Source: Rugosibacter aromaticivorans (GTDB lineage Bacteria > Pseudomonadota > Gammaproteobacteria > Burkholderiales > Rhodocyclaceae). Taken from it: a stretch of DNA of 64,000 bases. Location: contig NZ_CP010554.1 in the NCBI RefSeq assembly GCF_000934545.1, positions 1,674,001-1,738,000 of the forward strand, read 5' to 3'. The translations under genes were made by a program, and so were the position numbers. Shown in pieces: positions 32,111 through 42,199 of the stretch (the stretch's first letter is position 1; each line of letters opens with the position of its first letter). Below the pieces are notes generated by a model. That model worked only from the letters and a program-made list of their open reading frames with translations. It was not told where the DNA came from and searched no databases.

Positions 32111-33301
32111 ATGCCGACCTCACTCCATATTGCGTTAGTCACTGAAACCTGGCGGCCGGAAATCAACGGCGTCGCCATGACCCTTGGCCGTCTGACTGAC
32201 GGGCTGCGGCATCTTGGGCACCGTTTCACGCTGGTCCGCCCGCGTCAGCATGCCGCAGACATCCCCGCCGCAGAGGCCAATCTGCGCGAAGTGCTGGTGG
32301 CCGGTTGTCCTATCCCCGGCTATCGTGGCCTGCACTTTGGCCTTCCCGCCAAAGCGCGCCTGCTCAACGCCTGGCGGGAAGATCGCCCCGATGTCATTCA
32401 GGTCGCCACCGAAGGGCCGCTGGGTGGATCCGCCATTGCCGCCGCGCGGCAGCTCAATATCCCGGTCGTCTCCGAATTTCACACCAACTTCCACGCTTAC
32501 AGCCGTCACTACGGTTGCGGCTGGCTGGAAGGCCTGGTCACCATGCATTTGCGCCGTTTGCATAACAAAAGCGCCGTCACGCTAGCGCCGACTTTTGCCG
32601 TGGCGCGCGAACTCACTGCCGCAGGCTACCGCGCCGTGCGTGTCGTATCGCGCGGCGTAGATACCGCGCTGTTCAATCCGCAACGACGCAGCATGGCATT
32701 GCGCGCACGCTGGGAGGTCAGCGAAGAGCAACTCGTCGTTACCTATATTGGTCGTCTGGCGGCAGAAAAAAACCTGCCGCTGGTGACACAAGCCTTTGCC
32801 GCCATTCGTCAGCGCCAACCCGATGCGCGACTGCTTTTCGTCGGCGATGGCCCCATGCGCCCGCACCTTGAGCGCAGCGATGCCAGTTATATTTTCGCAG
32901 GCATGCGGCGTGGCGACGATCTGGCCGCGCATTACGCCTCCGCCGACTTGTTCCTGTTTCCCAGCCTGACCGAAACCTTCGGCAATGTCACCCTCGAAGC
33001 GCTGGCCAGCGGCCTGGGCGTTCTCGCCTACGACTGCGCTGCGGCTAACGAATTGATACGCGACGGCGACAATGGCCGCGTCGTGCCCGGCAACCACGAC
33101 GACGCCTTCATCGCCGCCGCGCTTGAACTGGCGCGCAACCCGGCGATGCTCACCACCTTGCGTGAGCGCGCCCAAGCCAGCGTGCGCCATCTCGACTGGG
33201 GACATATCAGCAAGCAGTTGGCCGACATCCTGCATGCCACTGTCAGATCACATCACTGGCAACAACACCCCGACTTGATGTTTCGTTTTTCACTCGACTG
33301 A
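32111..33301 (+). CDS. Glycosyltransferase, GT4 family (MgtA-like)
   Basis: A 396-residue GT-B glycosyltransferase, paralogous to the one at 30474. It starts IALVTETWRPEINGVAMTLG, has SEFHTNFHAYSRHYG in the acceptor domain, TYIGRLAAEKNLPLV at the donor domain and the EX7E motif LTETFGNVTLEALASGLGV (about 293-311). The opening resembles GDP-mannose-dependent and glycolipid-forming transferases. It ends one base before the metallophosphatase gene. Donor and acceptor are unproven. Confidence 0.85.
   Translation: MPTSLHIALVTETWRPEINGVAMTLGRLTDGLRHLGHRFTLVRPRQHAADIPAAEANLREVLVAGCPIPGYRGLHFGLPAKARLLNAWREDRPDVIQVATEGPLGGSAIAAARQLNIPVVSEFHTNFHAYSRHYGCGWLEGLVTMHLRRLHNKSAVTLAPTFAVARELTAAGYRAVRVVSRGVDTALFNPQRRSMALRARWEVSEEQLVVTYIGRLAAEKNLPLVTQAFAAIRQRQPDARLLFVGDGPMRPHLERSDASYIFAGMRRGDDLAAHYASADLFLFPSLTETFGNVTLEALASGLGVLAYDCAAANELIRDGDNGRVVPGNHDDAFIAAALELARNPAMLTTLRERAQASVRHLDWGHISKQLADILHATVRSHHWQQHPDLMFRFSLD
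32572..32597 (-). repeat. 26-bp interspersed motif, copy 7
   Basis: First box 13 of 14, second box exact. Inside the second GT4 gene, antisense, read as SAVTLAPTFA. Confidence 0.8.
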
Positions 33302-33302
33302 C

Positions 33303-34100
33303 ATGATGAAAGTCCGCACTATTTTTCTTTCCGACATCCACCTGGGCACGCGCGGCTGCCAGGCCGAACGGCTACTTGAATTTCTGCGCACCCACGAAGC
33401 GGAACAACTGTTCCTCGTCGGCGACATCATCGACTTCTGGGCCATGAAGCGCAGCATCCACTGGACGCCAGCACAAAATACCGTGGTCCAGAAAATTCTG
33501 CGCCGCGCACGGCATGGCGAGCAGGTGATGCTGATTCCCGGCAATCACGACGAAGCTCTGCGCGAATACCACAACGTCGCATTCGGCGATATTCTGGTCG
33601 CCAACGAGCATGTCCATATCGCCGCCGATGGCCGCCGTTATCTGGTGATTCATGGCGACGAATTCGATCAGGTCACCCGTCACCACCGCTGGCTGGCCGT
33701 ACTCGGCGATGTCGGCTACAACCTGCTGGTGCGTGCGAATGTGTGGGTTGCCTGGCTGCGGCGCACTTTCGGCATTGCCGACTACTGGTCGCTCGCCGGC
33801 TACGCCAAGCGCCGCGTCAAGCGTGCGGTTTCCTTCATTTTCGATTTTGAAGATGCCGTTATGCACGCCGTGCGCGAACGCGGCCTGGATGGCGTGATCT
33901 GCGGTCACATCCATAGCGCCGCCATCAAGGATGTCGAGGGCATGACCTACATCAACTGCGGCGACTGGGTCGATAGCTGCACCGCCATCGTCGAACATAT
34001 GGATGGCCGCATGGAGCTGCTGCATAGCTGGCAACCCGTCGCCATGCAAGCGGCCAATGACGAAGGTGAACAAGATTTCGCCACGCTCGCATCCAAATAA
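33303..34100 (+). CDS. Metallophosphatase of the PlcP/LpxH-like family, probable phospholipase C
   Basis: The 265-residue calcineurin-like protein has a full set of metal ligands: Asp11 and His13 (SDIHLG), Asp41 (GDIIDFW), Asn81-His82 (PGNHDE), His117 (VIHGDEFD), His202 and His204 (GHIH). The long middle region (NVWVAWLRRTFGIADYWSLA) and INCGDWVDSCTAIVEH match the PlcP branch, often annotated as UDP-2,3-diacylglucosamine diphosphatase, which in Sinorhizobium and marine bacteria degrades phospholipids under phosphate stress. Adjacent glycosyltransferases and pst genes favour that role over lipid A synthesis. ATG 33303 or 33306 may be used. Confidence 0.8.
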   Translation: MMKVRTIFLSDIHLGTRGCQAERLLEFLRTHEAEQLFLVGDIIDFWAMKRSIHWTPAQNTVVQKILRRARHGEQVMLIPGNHDEALREYHNVAFGDILVANEHVHIAADGRRYLVIHGDEFDQVTRHHRWLAVLGDVGYNLLVRANVWVAWLRRTFGIADYWSLAGYAKRRVKRAVSFIFDFEDAVMHAVRERGLDGVICGHIHSAAIKDVEGMTYINCGDWVDSCTAIVEHMDGRMELLHSWQPVAMQAANDEGEQDFATLASK

Positions 34101-34135
34101 ACCTCAAGAAATTACTTCGCCCTTTCACCCTTACC

Positions 34136-36040
34136 ATGTCAAATCTCTTTATGCCTCTGGAATTTCCTGATGCCACTTGCTGCACTGTCCCAGGTAATGC
34201 GCAAATCCTCACCGAATTTGTCGAACTCATCTCTGCGCGACGCTTGCATGGTGTTTTCCAACCCATTCTCGACATGCATTCTGGCAAATACTTCGCATTC
34301 GAAGGGCTGATTCGCGGCCCGCTGGGTTCGTCCCTGCATTCTCCACAAGCGCTGTTTGATTGCGCAAGGCAACTCAACATGACTTGCCAGTTTGAACACC
34401 TGTGCCGCGAAATCGTGATGGCAGACTACGCCCAGCTCAAACTGCCGGGCAAGCTGTTCATCAATGCCAGCATTCCCTGCCTGACTGACATCAATTTTCG
34501 CCAGGATGGTGACCTGCCCCATCTGCAAGCGCTGGGCATGACACCCGGGCAAGTCGTTATCGAAATCACCGAAAACCATCTGGTCAGTGATTTTTCAGCA
34601 CTGCATGACGTGCTGGCCGATTACCGCAGCTTCGGTTTTGACCTGGCGATGGACGACCTTGGCGAAGGATTTTCCAACCTGCGCATGTGGTCTGAAGTCC
34701 GTCCGGCCTTCGTCAAGATTGACCGCCACTTCATCACCGGCATCGCCGATGACCCGTTGAAATTCCAGTTGGTGCGCGCGATGCACCAGATTGCCGAGAC
34801 CTGTGGTTCGGAGCTGATTGCCGAAGGCATCGAAACCGAAGCGGAATTCACCACCATCCGCGACCTGGGCATCCGCTTTGCCCAGGGCTACCTGATCGCA
34901 CGTCCATCTGCCGAACCGCTTGCCCAGCCGATTGACTGCATCAATCAATTGCGCACCAGCGCACGCATCATTATTTTTCCCCAGCAGGAAACAAATAATG
35001 CAGGCTATGTACCGATCCGGCAGCTTTTGCGCGCCATGGATACCATATCGCCAGATATCGAAAATGATGAGGTCTATGCACGTTTCGAGCGGGAGCCCAA
35101 ACTCTTGTCACTGCCTGTCGTCAAAGAGGGCAAACCGCTGGGCATGATCAACCGCTATACCGTCATCGACCATTTTGCCCGTCCCTACCGCCGCGAGTTG
35201 TATGGCAAGAAGCCATGCCATACATTGATGAACGACGCGATACTGGCCGTTGAGCACACGGACAGCATCCAGGAAGTGGCGCGTCGCTTGAGCAGCGACG
35301 AGCGGGACCATTTCCTGGATTACTTCATCATCGTCCGCGATGGCCGCTATCTTGGCGTGGGTTCCAGCCGCGAACTGATGAACATGATCACCAACATGCA
35401 GATGAAGGCCGCGCGCTATGCCAACCCGCTGACCCAGCTGCCCGGCAATGTGCCCATCAATGAACACATCGAACGCCTGCTGGCGAGCAAGACGCCGTTC
35501 GTTGCCTGCTATGCCGACCTGGACGCCTTCAAGCCATACAACGATATCTATGGTTTCCGCCGCGGCGATGACGTGATCCTGATGTTGGCGAAAACCCTAG
35601 GTGAAGTGGCTGATGCCCGTGATGATTTTCTCGGCCATATCGGTGGCGATGACTTCATGCTGCTGTTCCAGAGCGCTGACTGGGAGGCGCGCTGCCGGCA
35701 GGCGCTGGCGCTATTCGACAGCCGCATCGGCCACCTGATTGAACACGAGCATCAGGCCGCCGGGGGCTTCACTGCGGAAAACCGGCGCGGCGAAAAAGTG
35801 TTCACCCCGCTGACATCGCTCTCTCTAGGCTGCCTGGTGGCCAGCCCCGGAACCTACCATTCACACCACGAAATCGCAGCGGGTGTCACCGAAGCCAAAC
35901 GCCAGGCGAAAAAAACATCCGGCTCAAGCTTGTTTGTCGAGCGCCGGACTCTCCATGGCCTGGCGGATGACAGCAGCAATCGCCTCGGCTTGCTGGGTAA
36001 CGACAGCAGCATCACGGCCTTCGACCATCACGCGCAATAG
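34136..36040 (+). CDS. c-di-GMP protein with EAL, CBS-pair and GGDEF domains
   Basis: The 634-residue cytoplasmic protein reads EAL (about 30-260), a CBS-like pair (about 290-420) and GGDEF (about 430-590). The EAL motif is EGLIR (56-60); Asn110, Glu143 or Glu145, Asp173-Asp174, Lys194 and Glu230 keep the phosphodiesterase site. The cyclase motif is GGDDF (503-507), and an inhibitory RxxD is not evident. So both activities are possible. CBS pairs often bind adenine nucleotides. The last 38 residues overlap the convergent glmM by 117 bp and are probably an extension beyond the domain. Confidence 0.88.
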   Translation: MSNLFMPLEFPDATCCTVPGNAQILTEFVELISARRLHGVFQPILDMHSGKYFAFEGLIRGPLGSSLHSPQALFDCARQLNMTCQFEHLCREIVMADYAQLKLPGKLFINASIPCLTDINFRQDGDLPHLQALGMTPGQVVIEITENHLVSDFSALHDVLADYRSFGFDLAMDDLGEGFSNLRMWSEVRPAFVKIDRHFITGIADDPLKFQLVRAMHQIAETCGSELIAEGIETEAEFTTIRDLGIRFAQGYLIARPSAEPLAQPIDCINQLRTSARIIIFPQQETNNAGYVPIRQLLRAMDTISPDIENDEVYARFEREPKLLSLPVVKEGKPLGMINRYTVIDHFARPYRRELYGKKPCHTLMNDAILAVEHTDSIQEVARRLSSDERDHFLDYFIIVRDGRYLGVGSSRELMNMITNMQMKAARYANPLTQLPGNVPINEHIERLLASKTPFVACYADLDAFKPYNDIYGFRRGDDVILMLAKTLGEVADARDDFLGHIGGDDFMLLFQSADWEARCRQALALFDSRIGHLIEHEHQAAGGFTAENRRGEKVFTPLTSLSLGCLVASPGTYHSHHEIAAGVTEAKRQAKKTSGSSLFVERRTLHGLADDSSNRLGLLGNDSSITAFDHHAQ

Positions 36041-37297
36041 CGGCTCGGTGCCCGAGGGCCGCAGCAAGACGCGCCCCGTGCCGGCCAGGCTTGCTTCGGC
36101 CGACTCGACTGCTGCCTGGATGCCCGCATCGTGTGCCCAGTCAAAGCCCGCCGACAGGCGGATATTGATGAGCTTTTGCGGATAGAGCACGAGATCGGCA
36201 CAGGCTTCTTTCAAAGACTCTTTGCGCGCGCGCAGGGCCGAGAGCACTTGCAACGCGGCGACAATACCGTCGCCGGTGGTGTGCCGGTCAAGACAGATGA
36301 TGTGGCCCGAATTTTCGCCGCCGAGCATCCAGCCGTGCTCCTGCATCATCTCCAGCACATAACGGTCACCCACCTTGGCGCGGCCGAGCGGGATGTTAAA
36401 GCGCGCGAGTGCGTGCTCAAAGCCCAGGTTGCTCATCAAGGTTCCGCCAACGCCGCTTACCGGCGCAGAATGCATACGGTGCCGCGCGATGAGATACAGC
36501 AGACGGTCACCATCGTAAATTTCACCCGCCGCATCCACCATCACCAGACGGTCGCCGTCGCCATCCAACGCAATACCGCAATCGGCTTTTGATGACAACA
36601 CCGCATCGCGCATGGCTTGTGGAGTGGTGGCGCCGACGTTGTCGTTGATATTCAGCCCATTCGGCGTGTCACCAACGCCGACTATTTCCGCACCAAGTTC
36701 GTGAAACACCTTGGAGGCAACGTGATACGCCGCGCCATGCGCGCTATCGACCACAATCTTCATGCCGCGCAAATCGAGATCGTTGGGAAAGGTGCTCTTG
36801 CAAAATTCAATATAGCGCCCCGCCGCATCATCCACGCGACGCGCCTTGCCCAGCCGCGCCGATTCCATGCAGCGCATGGGCTGCTCAAGCTGGGCTTCAA
36901 TCGCCAGTTCTACGGCGTCCGGCAATTTGGTGCCTTGCGCGGAAAAAAACTTGATGCCGTTATCGTCATACGGATTATGCGAGGCGGAAATAACCACTCC
37001 CGCCTGCAAGCGCAGTGCGCGCGTGAGATAAGCTACCGCCGGGGTCGGCATCGGGCCGCACAGCATGACATCCACTCCTGCGGCAGCGAAACCCGCTTCC
37101 AGCGCCGCTTCCAGCATATAGCCGGAAATACGTGTGTCTTTGCCGATCAATACCGCCGGATGTTCAACCGCATGGGCATCATCCGCGGCTAAAACGATCC
37201 CTGCGGCATAACCTAAGCGCATGACAAAATCAGGCGTAATCGGTGCTTTACCTACCCGTCCGCGAACACCATCGGTTCCAAAATACTTTCGACTCAT
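35924..37297 (-). CDS. glmM: Phosphoglucosamine mutase
   Basis: A 457-residue enzyme that converts glucosamine 6-phosphate to the 1-phosphate for UDP-GlcNAc synthesis. It begins [13 protein letters not shown], has the phosphoserine loop [14 protein letters not shown] (Ser106), the metal loop ALDGDGDRL (about 243-251) and the C-terminal [14 protein letters not shown]. Its start overlaps the folP stop by 4 bp; its 3' end is overlapped by the c-di-GMP gene on the other strand. Confidence 0.96.
   Translation of the reverse strand: MSRKYFGTDGVRGRVGKAPITPDFVMRLGYAAGIVLAADDAHAVEHPAVLIGKDTRISGYMLEAALEAGFAAAGVDVMLCGPMPTPAVAYLTRALRLQAGVVISASHNPYDDNGIKFFSAQGTKLPDAVELAIEAQLEQPMRCMESARLGKARRVDDAAGRYIEFCKSTFPNDLDLRGMKIVVDSAHGAAYHVASKVFHELGAEIVGVGDTPNGLNINDNVGATTPQAMRDAVLSSKADCGIALDGDGDRLVMVDAAGEIYDGDRLLYLIARHRMHSAPVSGVGGTLMSNLGFEHALARFNIPLGRAKVGDRYVLEMMQEHGWMLGGENSGHIICLDRHTTGDGIVAALQVLSALRARKESLKEACADLVLYPQKLINIRLSAGFDWAHDAGIQAAVESAEASLAGTGRVLLRPSGTEPLLRVMVEGRDAAVVTQQAEAIAAVIRQAMESPALDKQA
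36662..36687 (-). repeat. 26-bp interspersed motif, copy 8 (degenerate)
   Basis: 22 of 26 bases match when compared with copy 3/5 style consensus. Inside glmM, read as [11 protein letters not shown], a conserved part of that protein, so coincidence is possible. Confidence 0.45.
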
Positions 37298-38133
37298 TGT
37301 GCATTCTCCACAGCTTCAAATACCGCCAACGCGTCCCGGGTAGCGGCAACATCATGCACCCGCAAAATACGCGCTCCTCGTACTATAGCCAACATATGCG
37401 CAGCAATGCCAGCGGATACACGCTCTGCCGGCACACGGCCAGTTAAAGCCCCCAGCACTGACTTGCGCGACAACCCCACCAGAACAGGCAATCCCAAGGT
37501 GGTGAGAGCTTCCAGATGGTGTAGCAATTGCAAATTGTGTTCAATCGTTTTACCAAAACCAAAACCAGGATCAATACATAGCCGGTTAACAGCAATGCCA
37601 GCGTGCTGTGCCGCAGCGACACGAGCCACGAGAAAATCAGCCACATCGTGTACCACGTGGTCGTAATGAGGGTTTTGTTGCATGCTTTGCGGCATGCCTT
37701 GCATGTGCATCAGGCAGACACCGGCATTACCCGTCGCCAGCAATTCAAGAGCACCCGGCGCACGTAAGGCGTAAATATCATTAATCATGTCCGCACCCGC
37801 AGCCAGGGCTGTGCGCATGACATCGGGTTTAACGGTATCGACAGAAAGTGGCACGCCACACTCAACCAAACCCTGCAACACGGGCAATAGACGATCAACT
37901 TCTTGTTGCACTGACACCGGCTGCGCGCCTGGGCGGGAGGATTCAGCACCAAGATCAAGGATATGCGCGCCCTCGGCTACCAGCTGCAAGCCATGCGCAA
38001 TGGCGGCATCGGCGCGACCGCGCCACCCATCGCCGGAAAAAGAATCATCGGTCAGGTTAACAATCCCCATGATCCGCGGGCGCTGCATGTCCAGCAAATA
38101 ACGGCCGCAGTGTAGCGTGCTACTGGTAATCAT
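37294..38133 (-). CDS. folP: Dihydropteroate synthase
   Basis: A 279-residue TIM-barrel enzyme of folate synthesis, the sulfonamide target. It shows [52 protein letters not shown] and [13 protein letters not shown]. The usual NVTPDSFSDGG loop reads [11 protein letters not shown], with Asp for Pro. The ATG at 38133 gives [20 protein letters not shown], the typical family start; a TTG at 38196 is in frame but adds unlike sequence. Lies between ftsH and glmM, as in other proteobacteria. Confidence 0.93.
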   Translation of the reverse strand: MITSSTLHCGRYLLDMQRPRIMGIVNLTDDSFSGDGWRGRADAAIAHGLQLVAEGAHILDLGAESSRPGAQPVSVQQEVDRLLPVLQGLVECGVPLSVDTVKPDVMRTALAAGADMINDIYALRAPGALELLATGNAGVCLMHMQGMPQSMQQNPHYDHVVHDVADFLVARVAAAQHAGIAVNRLCIDPGFGFGKTIEHNLQLLHHLEALTTLGLPVLVGLSRKSVLGALTGRVPAERVSAGIAAHMLAIVRGARILRVHDVAATRDALAVFEAVENAQ

Positions 38134-38219
38134 ATGCGCATGCGCCCAGGCACTCAGCTGATAACCCGCCTCACCGAGGGGGTACACAATCGGCAAGGAG
38201 GCTATAACGCCTAAAACAA

Positions 38220-40079
38220 TCAGGCCGGTGCTGTCGCTGTCGAAGCTCCATCTGCGGCGCCTCCGCCATCCACTTTGGGCGCACGAGGAGGTTTGCCGGC
38301 CATGATGTCTTTGACCTGCTCGGCGTCAATGGTTTCCCATTCCAATAATGCAGCGGTCATGGCCTCGACTTTGTCGCGGTTTTCATCCAGCAAGCGGCGC
38401 GCCAAAGCGTATTGTTCATCCAGAATGCGACGAATTTCTTTATCTACTGTCTGCATGGTGGCTTCGGACATGTTTTTGTGCGTAGTGACTGACCGGCCCA
38501 AGAACACTTCGCCTTCTTCTTCGCCATAAACCATGGGGCCAAGAACATCTGACATACCCCATTGCGTCACCATCCGGCGAGCCAAATCCGTAGCACGCTG
38601 AAAATCGTTGGAAGCGCCTGTGGTCATTTGATGCATGAACAGTTCTTCAGCAATACGGCCGCCAAACAGGACTGTCACCGTGCAGAGCAAGCGCTCTTTA
38701 TCCTGGCTAAACCGATCTTCTTCCGGCAGCTGCATGGTAATACCCAAGGCGCGCCCGCGCGGCATGATGCTGACTTTATGCACCGGGTCTGTTTTCGGCA
38801 GCAGCATGGCCACAACCGCATGGCCTGATTCATGGTACGCCGTATTCCTGCGCTCTTCTTCCTGCATGATCATGGATCGGCGCTCCGCACCCATCATGAT
38901 CTTATCCTTGGCGCGCTCAAAATCTTCCATATCCACTAGCCGCTTGTTGCTGCGGGCGGCAAACAGCGCGGCTTCATTAACCAGATTCGCCAAATCAGCG
39001 CCCGAAAATCCGGGGCAGCCTCGCGCCAGCACCGAGGCATCGACATCGGGTGCCACCGGCACCTTACGCATATGCACTTTGATAATCTGCTCACGTCCGC
39101 GAATATCTGGCAAAGGCACGACCACCTGCCGATCAAAACGGCCAGGGCGCAGCAATGCGGGATCCAATACATCAGGCCGATTGGTTGCCGCAATCACAAT
39201 CACTCCAGCAGAACCCTCAAAGCCATCCATCTCGACCAACAACTGGTTCAAGGTTTGCTCGCGTTCATCATTACCACCACCCAAGCCTGCTCCGCGCTGA
39301 CGCCCCACGGCATCAATTTCATCGATAAACACAATGCATGGCGCAGTTTTTTTGGCTTGCTCGAACATGTCGCGCACACGCGATGCACCCACACCAACAA
39401 ACATTTCCACGAAGTCCGAACCAGAGATAGAAAAGAACGGGACTTTAGCTTCTCCTGCAATAGCTTTTGCCAGCAGGGTCTTCCCTGTCCCAGGACTGCC
39501 CACTAGCAGAACACCGCGCGGAATACGCCCGCCAAGCTTCTGGAATTTTGTCGGGTCACGTAAAAAATCAACGAGCTCGGAGACTTCTTCTTTCGCCTCA
39601 TCGCACCCCGCCACATCGGCAAACGTAATCACGTTGGTGGATTCATCCATCAACCGCGCTTTGCTCTTGCCAAATGACAGTGCACCGCCTTTACCTCCGC
39701 CTTGCATCTGCCGCATGAAATACACCCAAACGCCAATCAGCAACAGCATCGGGAACCATGAGACCAGAATACTCATCAAGAAAGACTGCTCTTCCTCGGG
39801 TTTGGCAACAACAGCCACGTTGTTTTTCAGCAGATCAGACACCATCCACAAATCCTGTGGAGCGTACGAAATGATACGTTTGCCATCCGTCGTAGTGGCT
39901 TCTAACGTACGCCCCTGAATAACGACCTTGGTAATGCGCCCCTGCTTTACCTCATTGAGAAATTGCGAGTACTCCAGCGTATTCTGGGCCGCCTGGTGCG
40001 AATTGAACTGGTTAAACACCGTCATCAGCACGACGCCAACGACCAACCAGATCAATAAATTTTTGACCATATTATTCAC
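38220..40079 (-). CDS. ftsH: ATP-dependent zinc metalloprotease FtsH
   Basis: A 619-residue membrane-anchored AAA protease. Two transmembrane helices (about 5-23 and 101-121) flank a periplasmic domain. Walker A GSPGTGKT (194-201), Walker B IVFIDEID (249-256), the second region of homology [17 protein letters not shown] and the zinc motif HESGH (416-420) are present. It degrades membrane and short-lived cytosolic proteins. Lies downstream of rlmE by 81 bp, a common ftsJ-ftsH order. Confidence 0.97.
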   Translation of the reverse strand: MNNMVKNLLIWLVVGVVLMTVFNQFNSHQAAQNTLEYSQFLNEVKQGRITKVVIQGRTLEATTTDGKRIISYAPQDLWMVSDLLKNNVAVVAKPEEEQSFLMSILVSWFPMLLLIGVWVYFMRQMQGGGKGGALSFGKSKARLMDESTNVITFADVAGCDEAKEEVSELVDFLRDPTKFQKLGGRIPRGVLLVGSPGTGKTLLAKAIAGEAKVPFFSISGSDFVEMFVGVGASRVRDMFEQAKKTAPCIVFIDEIDAVGRQRGAGLGGGNDEREQTLNQLLVEMDGFEGSAGVIVIAATNRPDVLDPALLRPGRFDRQVVVPLPDIRGREQIIKVHMRKVPVAPDVDASVLARGCPGFSGADLANLVNEAALFAARSNKRLVDMEDFERAKDKIMMGAERRSMIMQEEERRNTAYHESGHAVVAMLLPKTDPVHKVSIMPRGRALGITMQLPEEDRFSQDKERLLCTVTVLFGGRIAEELFMHQMTTGASNDFQRATDLARRMVTQWGMSDVLGPMVYGEEEGEVFLGRSVTTHKNMSEATMQTVDKEIRRILDEQYALARRLLDENRDKVEAMTAALLEWETIDAEQVKDIMAGKPPRAPKVDGGGAADGASTATAPA

Positions 40080-40160
40080 GATAACTCTTCTTTCTACGGG
40101 CTATGCAGTCAGCCCATTCTATTGCCGCTGATAACAATCTGCAAACCAAACAGGCGGCCA

Positions 40161-40790
40161 TTAGCGCTTGCCTTGCGCCAACAAAAAATTCTCCGCACTA
40201 CGACCACGCGAAGCGGCTGGCTTTCTGACCTGAACCGTTTGGAACATTTTCAATATTGCGGCACGCAACTCCATAGACCCTACCCCTTGAAACACTTTTA
40301 CCAGCATCTGGCCGCCAGGTTTCAAATTTTTCCCACAAAAATCCAGTGTCAGCTCTGCTAGCAGCATGACGCGCGATTGATCAACCAACTCAATGCCTGA
40401 CATATTGGGGGCCATATCTGAAAGTACAAGGTCTACCTTGCGGCCTTCCAGCTTTTCTTCTAACGCGTGCAGCACGTCACCTTCACGAAAATCCCCCTGA
40501 ATAAAGTCAACACCATGCAAACTATCCATGGGCAAAATATCCAGCGCAATGAGCCGCCCGCCAGGCAGGATACGTCTGGAAGCCACTTGTGACCAGCTAC
40601 CCGGCGCCGAACCAAGATCAACCACCGTCATCCCTGGCCGTAACAGCTTGTCGTGCTCATCAATTTCAATAAGCTTGAATGCCGCGCGCGAACGCCATCC
40701 CTCAGACCTTGCGCGTTGCACATAAGTGTCTGTGACGTGCTCCATCATCCAGGCTTTATTCTTTTTATTACGTTTGATTTTCTCACTCAC
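40161..40790 (-). CDS. rlmE: 23S rRNA (uridine-2'-O)-methyltransferase
   Basis: A 209-residue FtsJ-type enzyme that methylates U2552 of 23S r[14 protein letters not shown] (Lys), [15 protein letters not shown] (SAM site), [11 protein letters not shown] (Asp), [11 protein letters not shown] (Lys) and [12 protein letters not shown] (Glu) give the K-D-K-E tetrad. Divergent from yhbY with only 14 bp between starts. Confidence 0.95.
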   Translation of the reverse strand: MSEKIKRNKKNKAWMMEHVTDTYVQRARSEGWRSRAAFKLIEIDEHDKLLRPGMTVVDLGSAPGSWSQVASRRILPGGRLIALDILPMDSLHGVDFIQGDFREGDVLHALEEKLEGRKVDLVLSDMAPNMSGIELVDQSRVMLLAELTLDFCGKNLKPGGQMLVKVFQGVGSMELRAAILKMFQTVQVRKPAASRGRSAENFLLAQGKR

Positions 40791-40804
40791 GTTACAATTC
40801 GCCT

Positions 40805-41185
40805 ATGACTGAATTAAACCCTACCCAGCGACGCGCACTTCGCGCTGCCGCACACCACTTAAATCCTGTTGTTTCGATCAGCCAAAAGGGACTTGCGCCT
40901 ACTGTTTTAGCAGAAATTGATCGCTGCCTGAAGGTCCATGAACTCATTAAAGTACGGCTTTACGGGATCGAACGCGGTAATCGCCCTGCACTGTTCGACG
41001 AAATCTGTAACTCGCTGGACTGTGCCCAAGTGCAACACATTGGCAATCTGTTCGTGCTCTGGCGCGAAAGGCCAGTCGATGAGGATACTGAAAAGTCGGC
41101 GCTACCAACACGGCGCACAGGAAAAATGGGCACAAAAAAACAGGAAGCGGCACGTAACGAATCGAGCAGAAAGCGAAAAGGCTAA
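40805..41185 (+). CDS. yhbY: YhbY-type CRM-domain RNA-binding protein
   Basis: A 126-residue protein whose first 95 residues are a CRM (YhbY) domain linked to 50S ribosome assembly: LNPTQRRALRAAAHHLNPVV, then GLAPTVLAEIDRCLKVHELIKVRL and IGNLFVLWR. The basic tail (KSALPTRRTGKMGTKK) is partly encoded by copy 9 of the interspersed motif and is longer than in E. coli YhbY. Overlaps the convergent membrane-protein gene by 4 bp. Confidence 0.92.
   Translation: MTELNPTQRRALRAAAHHLNPVVSISQKGLAPTVLAEIDRCLKVHELIKVRLYGIERGNRPALFDEICNSLDCAQVQHIGNLFVLWRERPVDEDTEKSALPTRRTGKMGTKKQEAARNESSRKRKG
41090..41115 (+). repeat. 26-bp interspersed motif, copy 9
   Basis: First box 13 of 14, second box exact. Encodes the KSALPTRR stretch in the C-terminal tail of YhbY. 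Confidence 0.8.
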
Positions 41186-41646
41186 AGCCTTCTGCCACGA
41201 TTTTGCACAATGACCAGCACCAAGCCAAAAATCGTCTGGAGCAGATATAGGCCGCTAGAAACTCCATGCCACATCGCAAAGCGATCATGAAAAGCGCTTT
41301 CCATCACCGGCAGGGGGTGCGCATCATGTTTTAACTGCGCCATCACCGGCTGAATTCCAAAGTGGCTAATGATCGTAATGCCCAGCATCACTGTCACCAA
41401 CCAGAACACACTCGAGCGAAAAGCACGCGCACCCTGTGTTGTCATTAAATACAGCAAAAGATAGGCGCCAAAGGCCAGACTTAACCAGGCCATCACAGAA
41501 AACATGGCACCGGCTAACTCCCCAGCCAGCGTACGGTCAGTGAGTCGTGAAAACAAAACAGGTGCAGCGATATAGCCAACAGCCATCTGACTGCCCAGCC
41601 AGATGGCGATGACGATGGTGTATATCGCGGTTGCTATGCGCATCAA
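41182..41646 (-). CDS. DUF4149-like integral membrane protein
   Basis: A 154-residue protein with four hydrophobic segments (about 5-30, 45-70, 78-98 and 128-148). The first segment carries LGSQMAVGYIAAPVLFSRL, and HDRFAMWHGVSSGLYLLQT precedes the last, a pattern of the DUF4149/TMEM205-like family. Function unknown. It sits between yhbY and greA, as in several betaproteobacteria. Confidence 0.75.
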   Translation of the reverse strand: MMRIATAIYTIVIAIWLGSQMAVGYIAAPVLFSRLTDRTLAGELAGAMFSVMAWLSLAFGAYLLLYLMTTQGARAFRSSVFWLVTVMLGITIISHFGIQPVMAQLKHDAHPLPVMESAFHDRFAMWHGVSSGLYLLQTIFGLVLVIVQNRGRRL

Positions 41647-41719
41647 GCAATTAAGCGGGGCTGGGTAAATAATTTCAAGCGTCGGTCAAGCATCGCGCCA
41701 GAGTATCATCATCGTGCGA

Positions 41720-42199
41720 TCAAATGTATTTGACATCGAGAATTTCATATTCACGCACGCCACCCGGTGTTTGAACTTCCACCGCATCGCCGCTGAACTT
41801 GCCGATTAGTGCCCGAGCCACAGGCGAGCTAAACGAAATTTTTCCCGATTTGATATCGGATTCATCATCGCCGACAATTTGGTAAATCACAGTTTGTCCG
41901 CTGTTCACGTCTTCTAGCTCAACCGTCGCACCAAAAACGACGCGGCCGTCGGCATCAAGTGAGGCAGGATCAATAATCTGCGCGTTACCCAGCTTGCCTT
42001 CAACTTCACCAATACGCCCCTCAATAAAGCCTTGCCGTTCTTTGGCTGCGTCATACTCGGCGTTTTCAGATAAATCACCATGCGACCGCGCCTCGGCAAT
42101 CGCCGCAATGACCGATGGCCGCTCAACCGTTTTCAGGCGATGCAGCTCAATTCTTAACAACTCAGCCCCATGAAGGGTAATCGGGAATTTACCGCTCAT
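41720..42199 (-). CDS. greA: Transcription elongation factor GreA
   Basis: A 159-residue factor that stimulates transcript cleavage in backtracked RNA polymerase. The N-terminal coiled coil has [20 protein letters not shown] and [17 protein letters not shown], including the acidic tip; the C-terminal domain ends [17 protein letters not shown]. Starts with a 4-bp overlap with the carB stop, so it may belong to the car operon. Confidence 0.95.
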   Translation of the reverse strand: MSGKFPITLHGAELLRIELHRLKTVERPSVIAAIAEARSHGDLSENAEYDAAKERQGFIEGRIGEVEGKLGNAQIIDPASLDADGRVVFGATVELEDVNSGQTVIYQIVGDDESDIKSGKISFSSPVARALIGKFSGDAVEVQTPGGVREYEILDVKYI

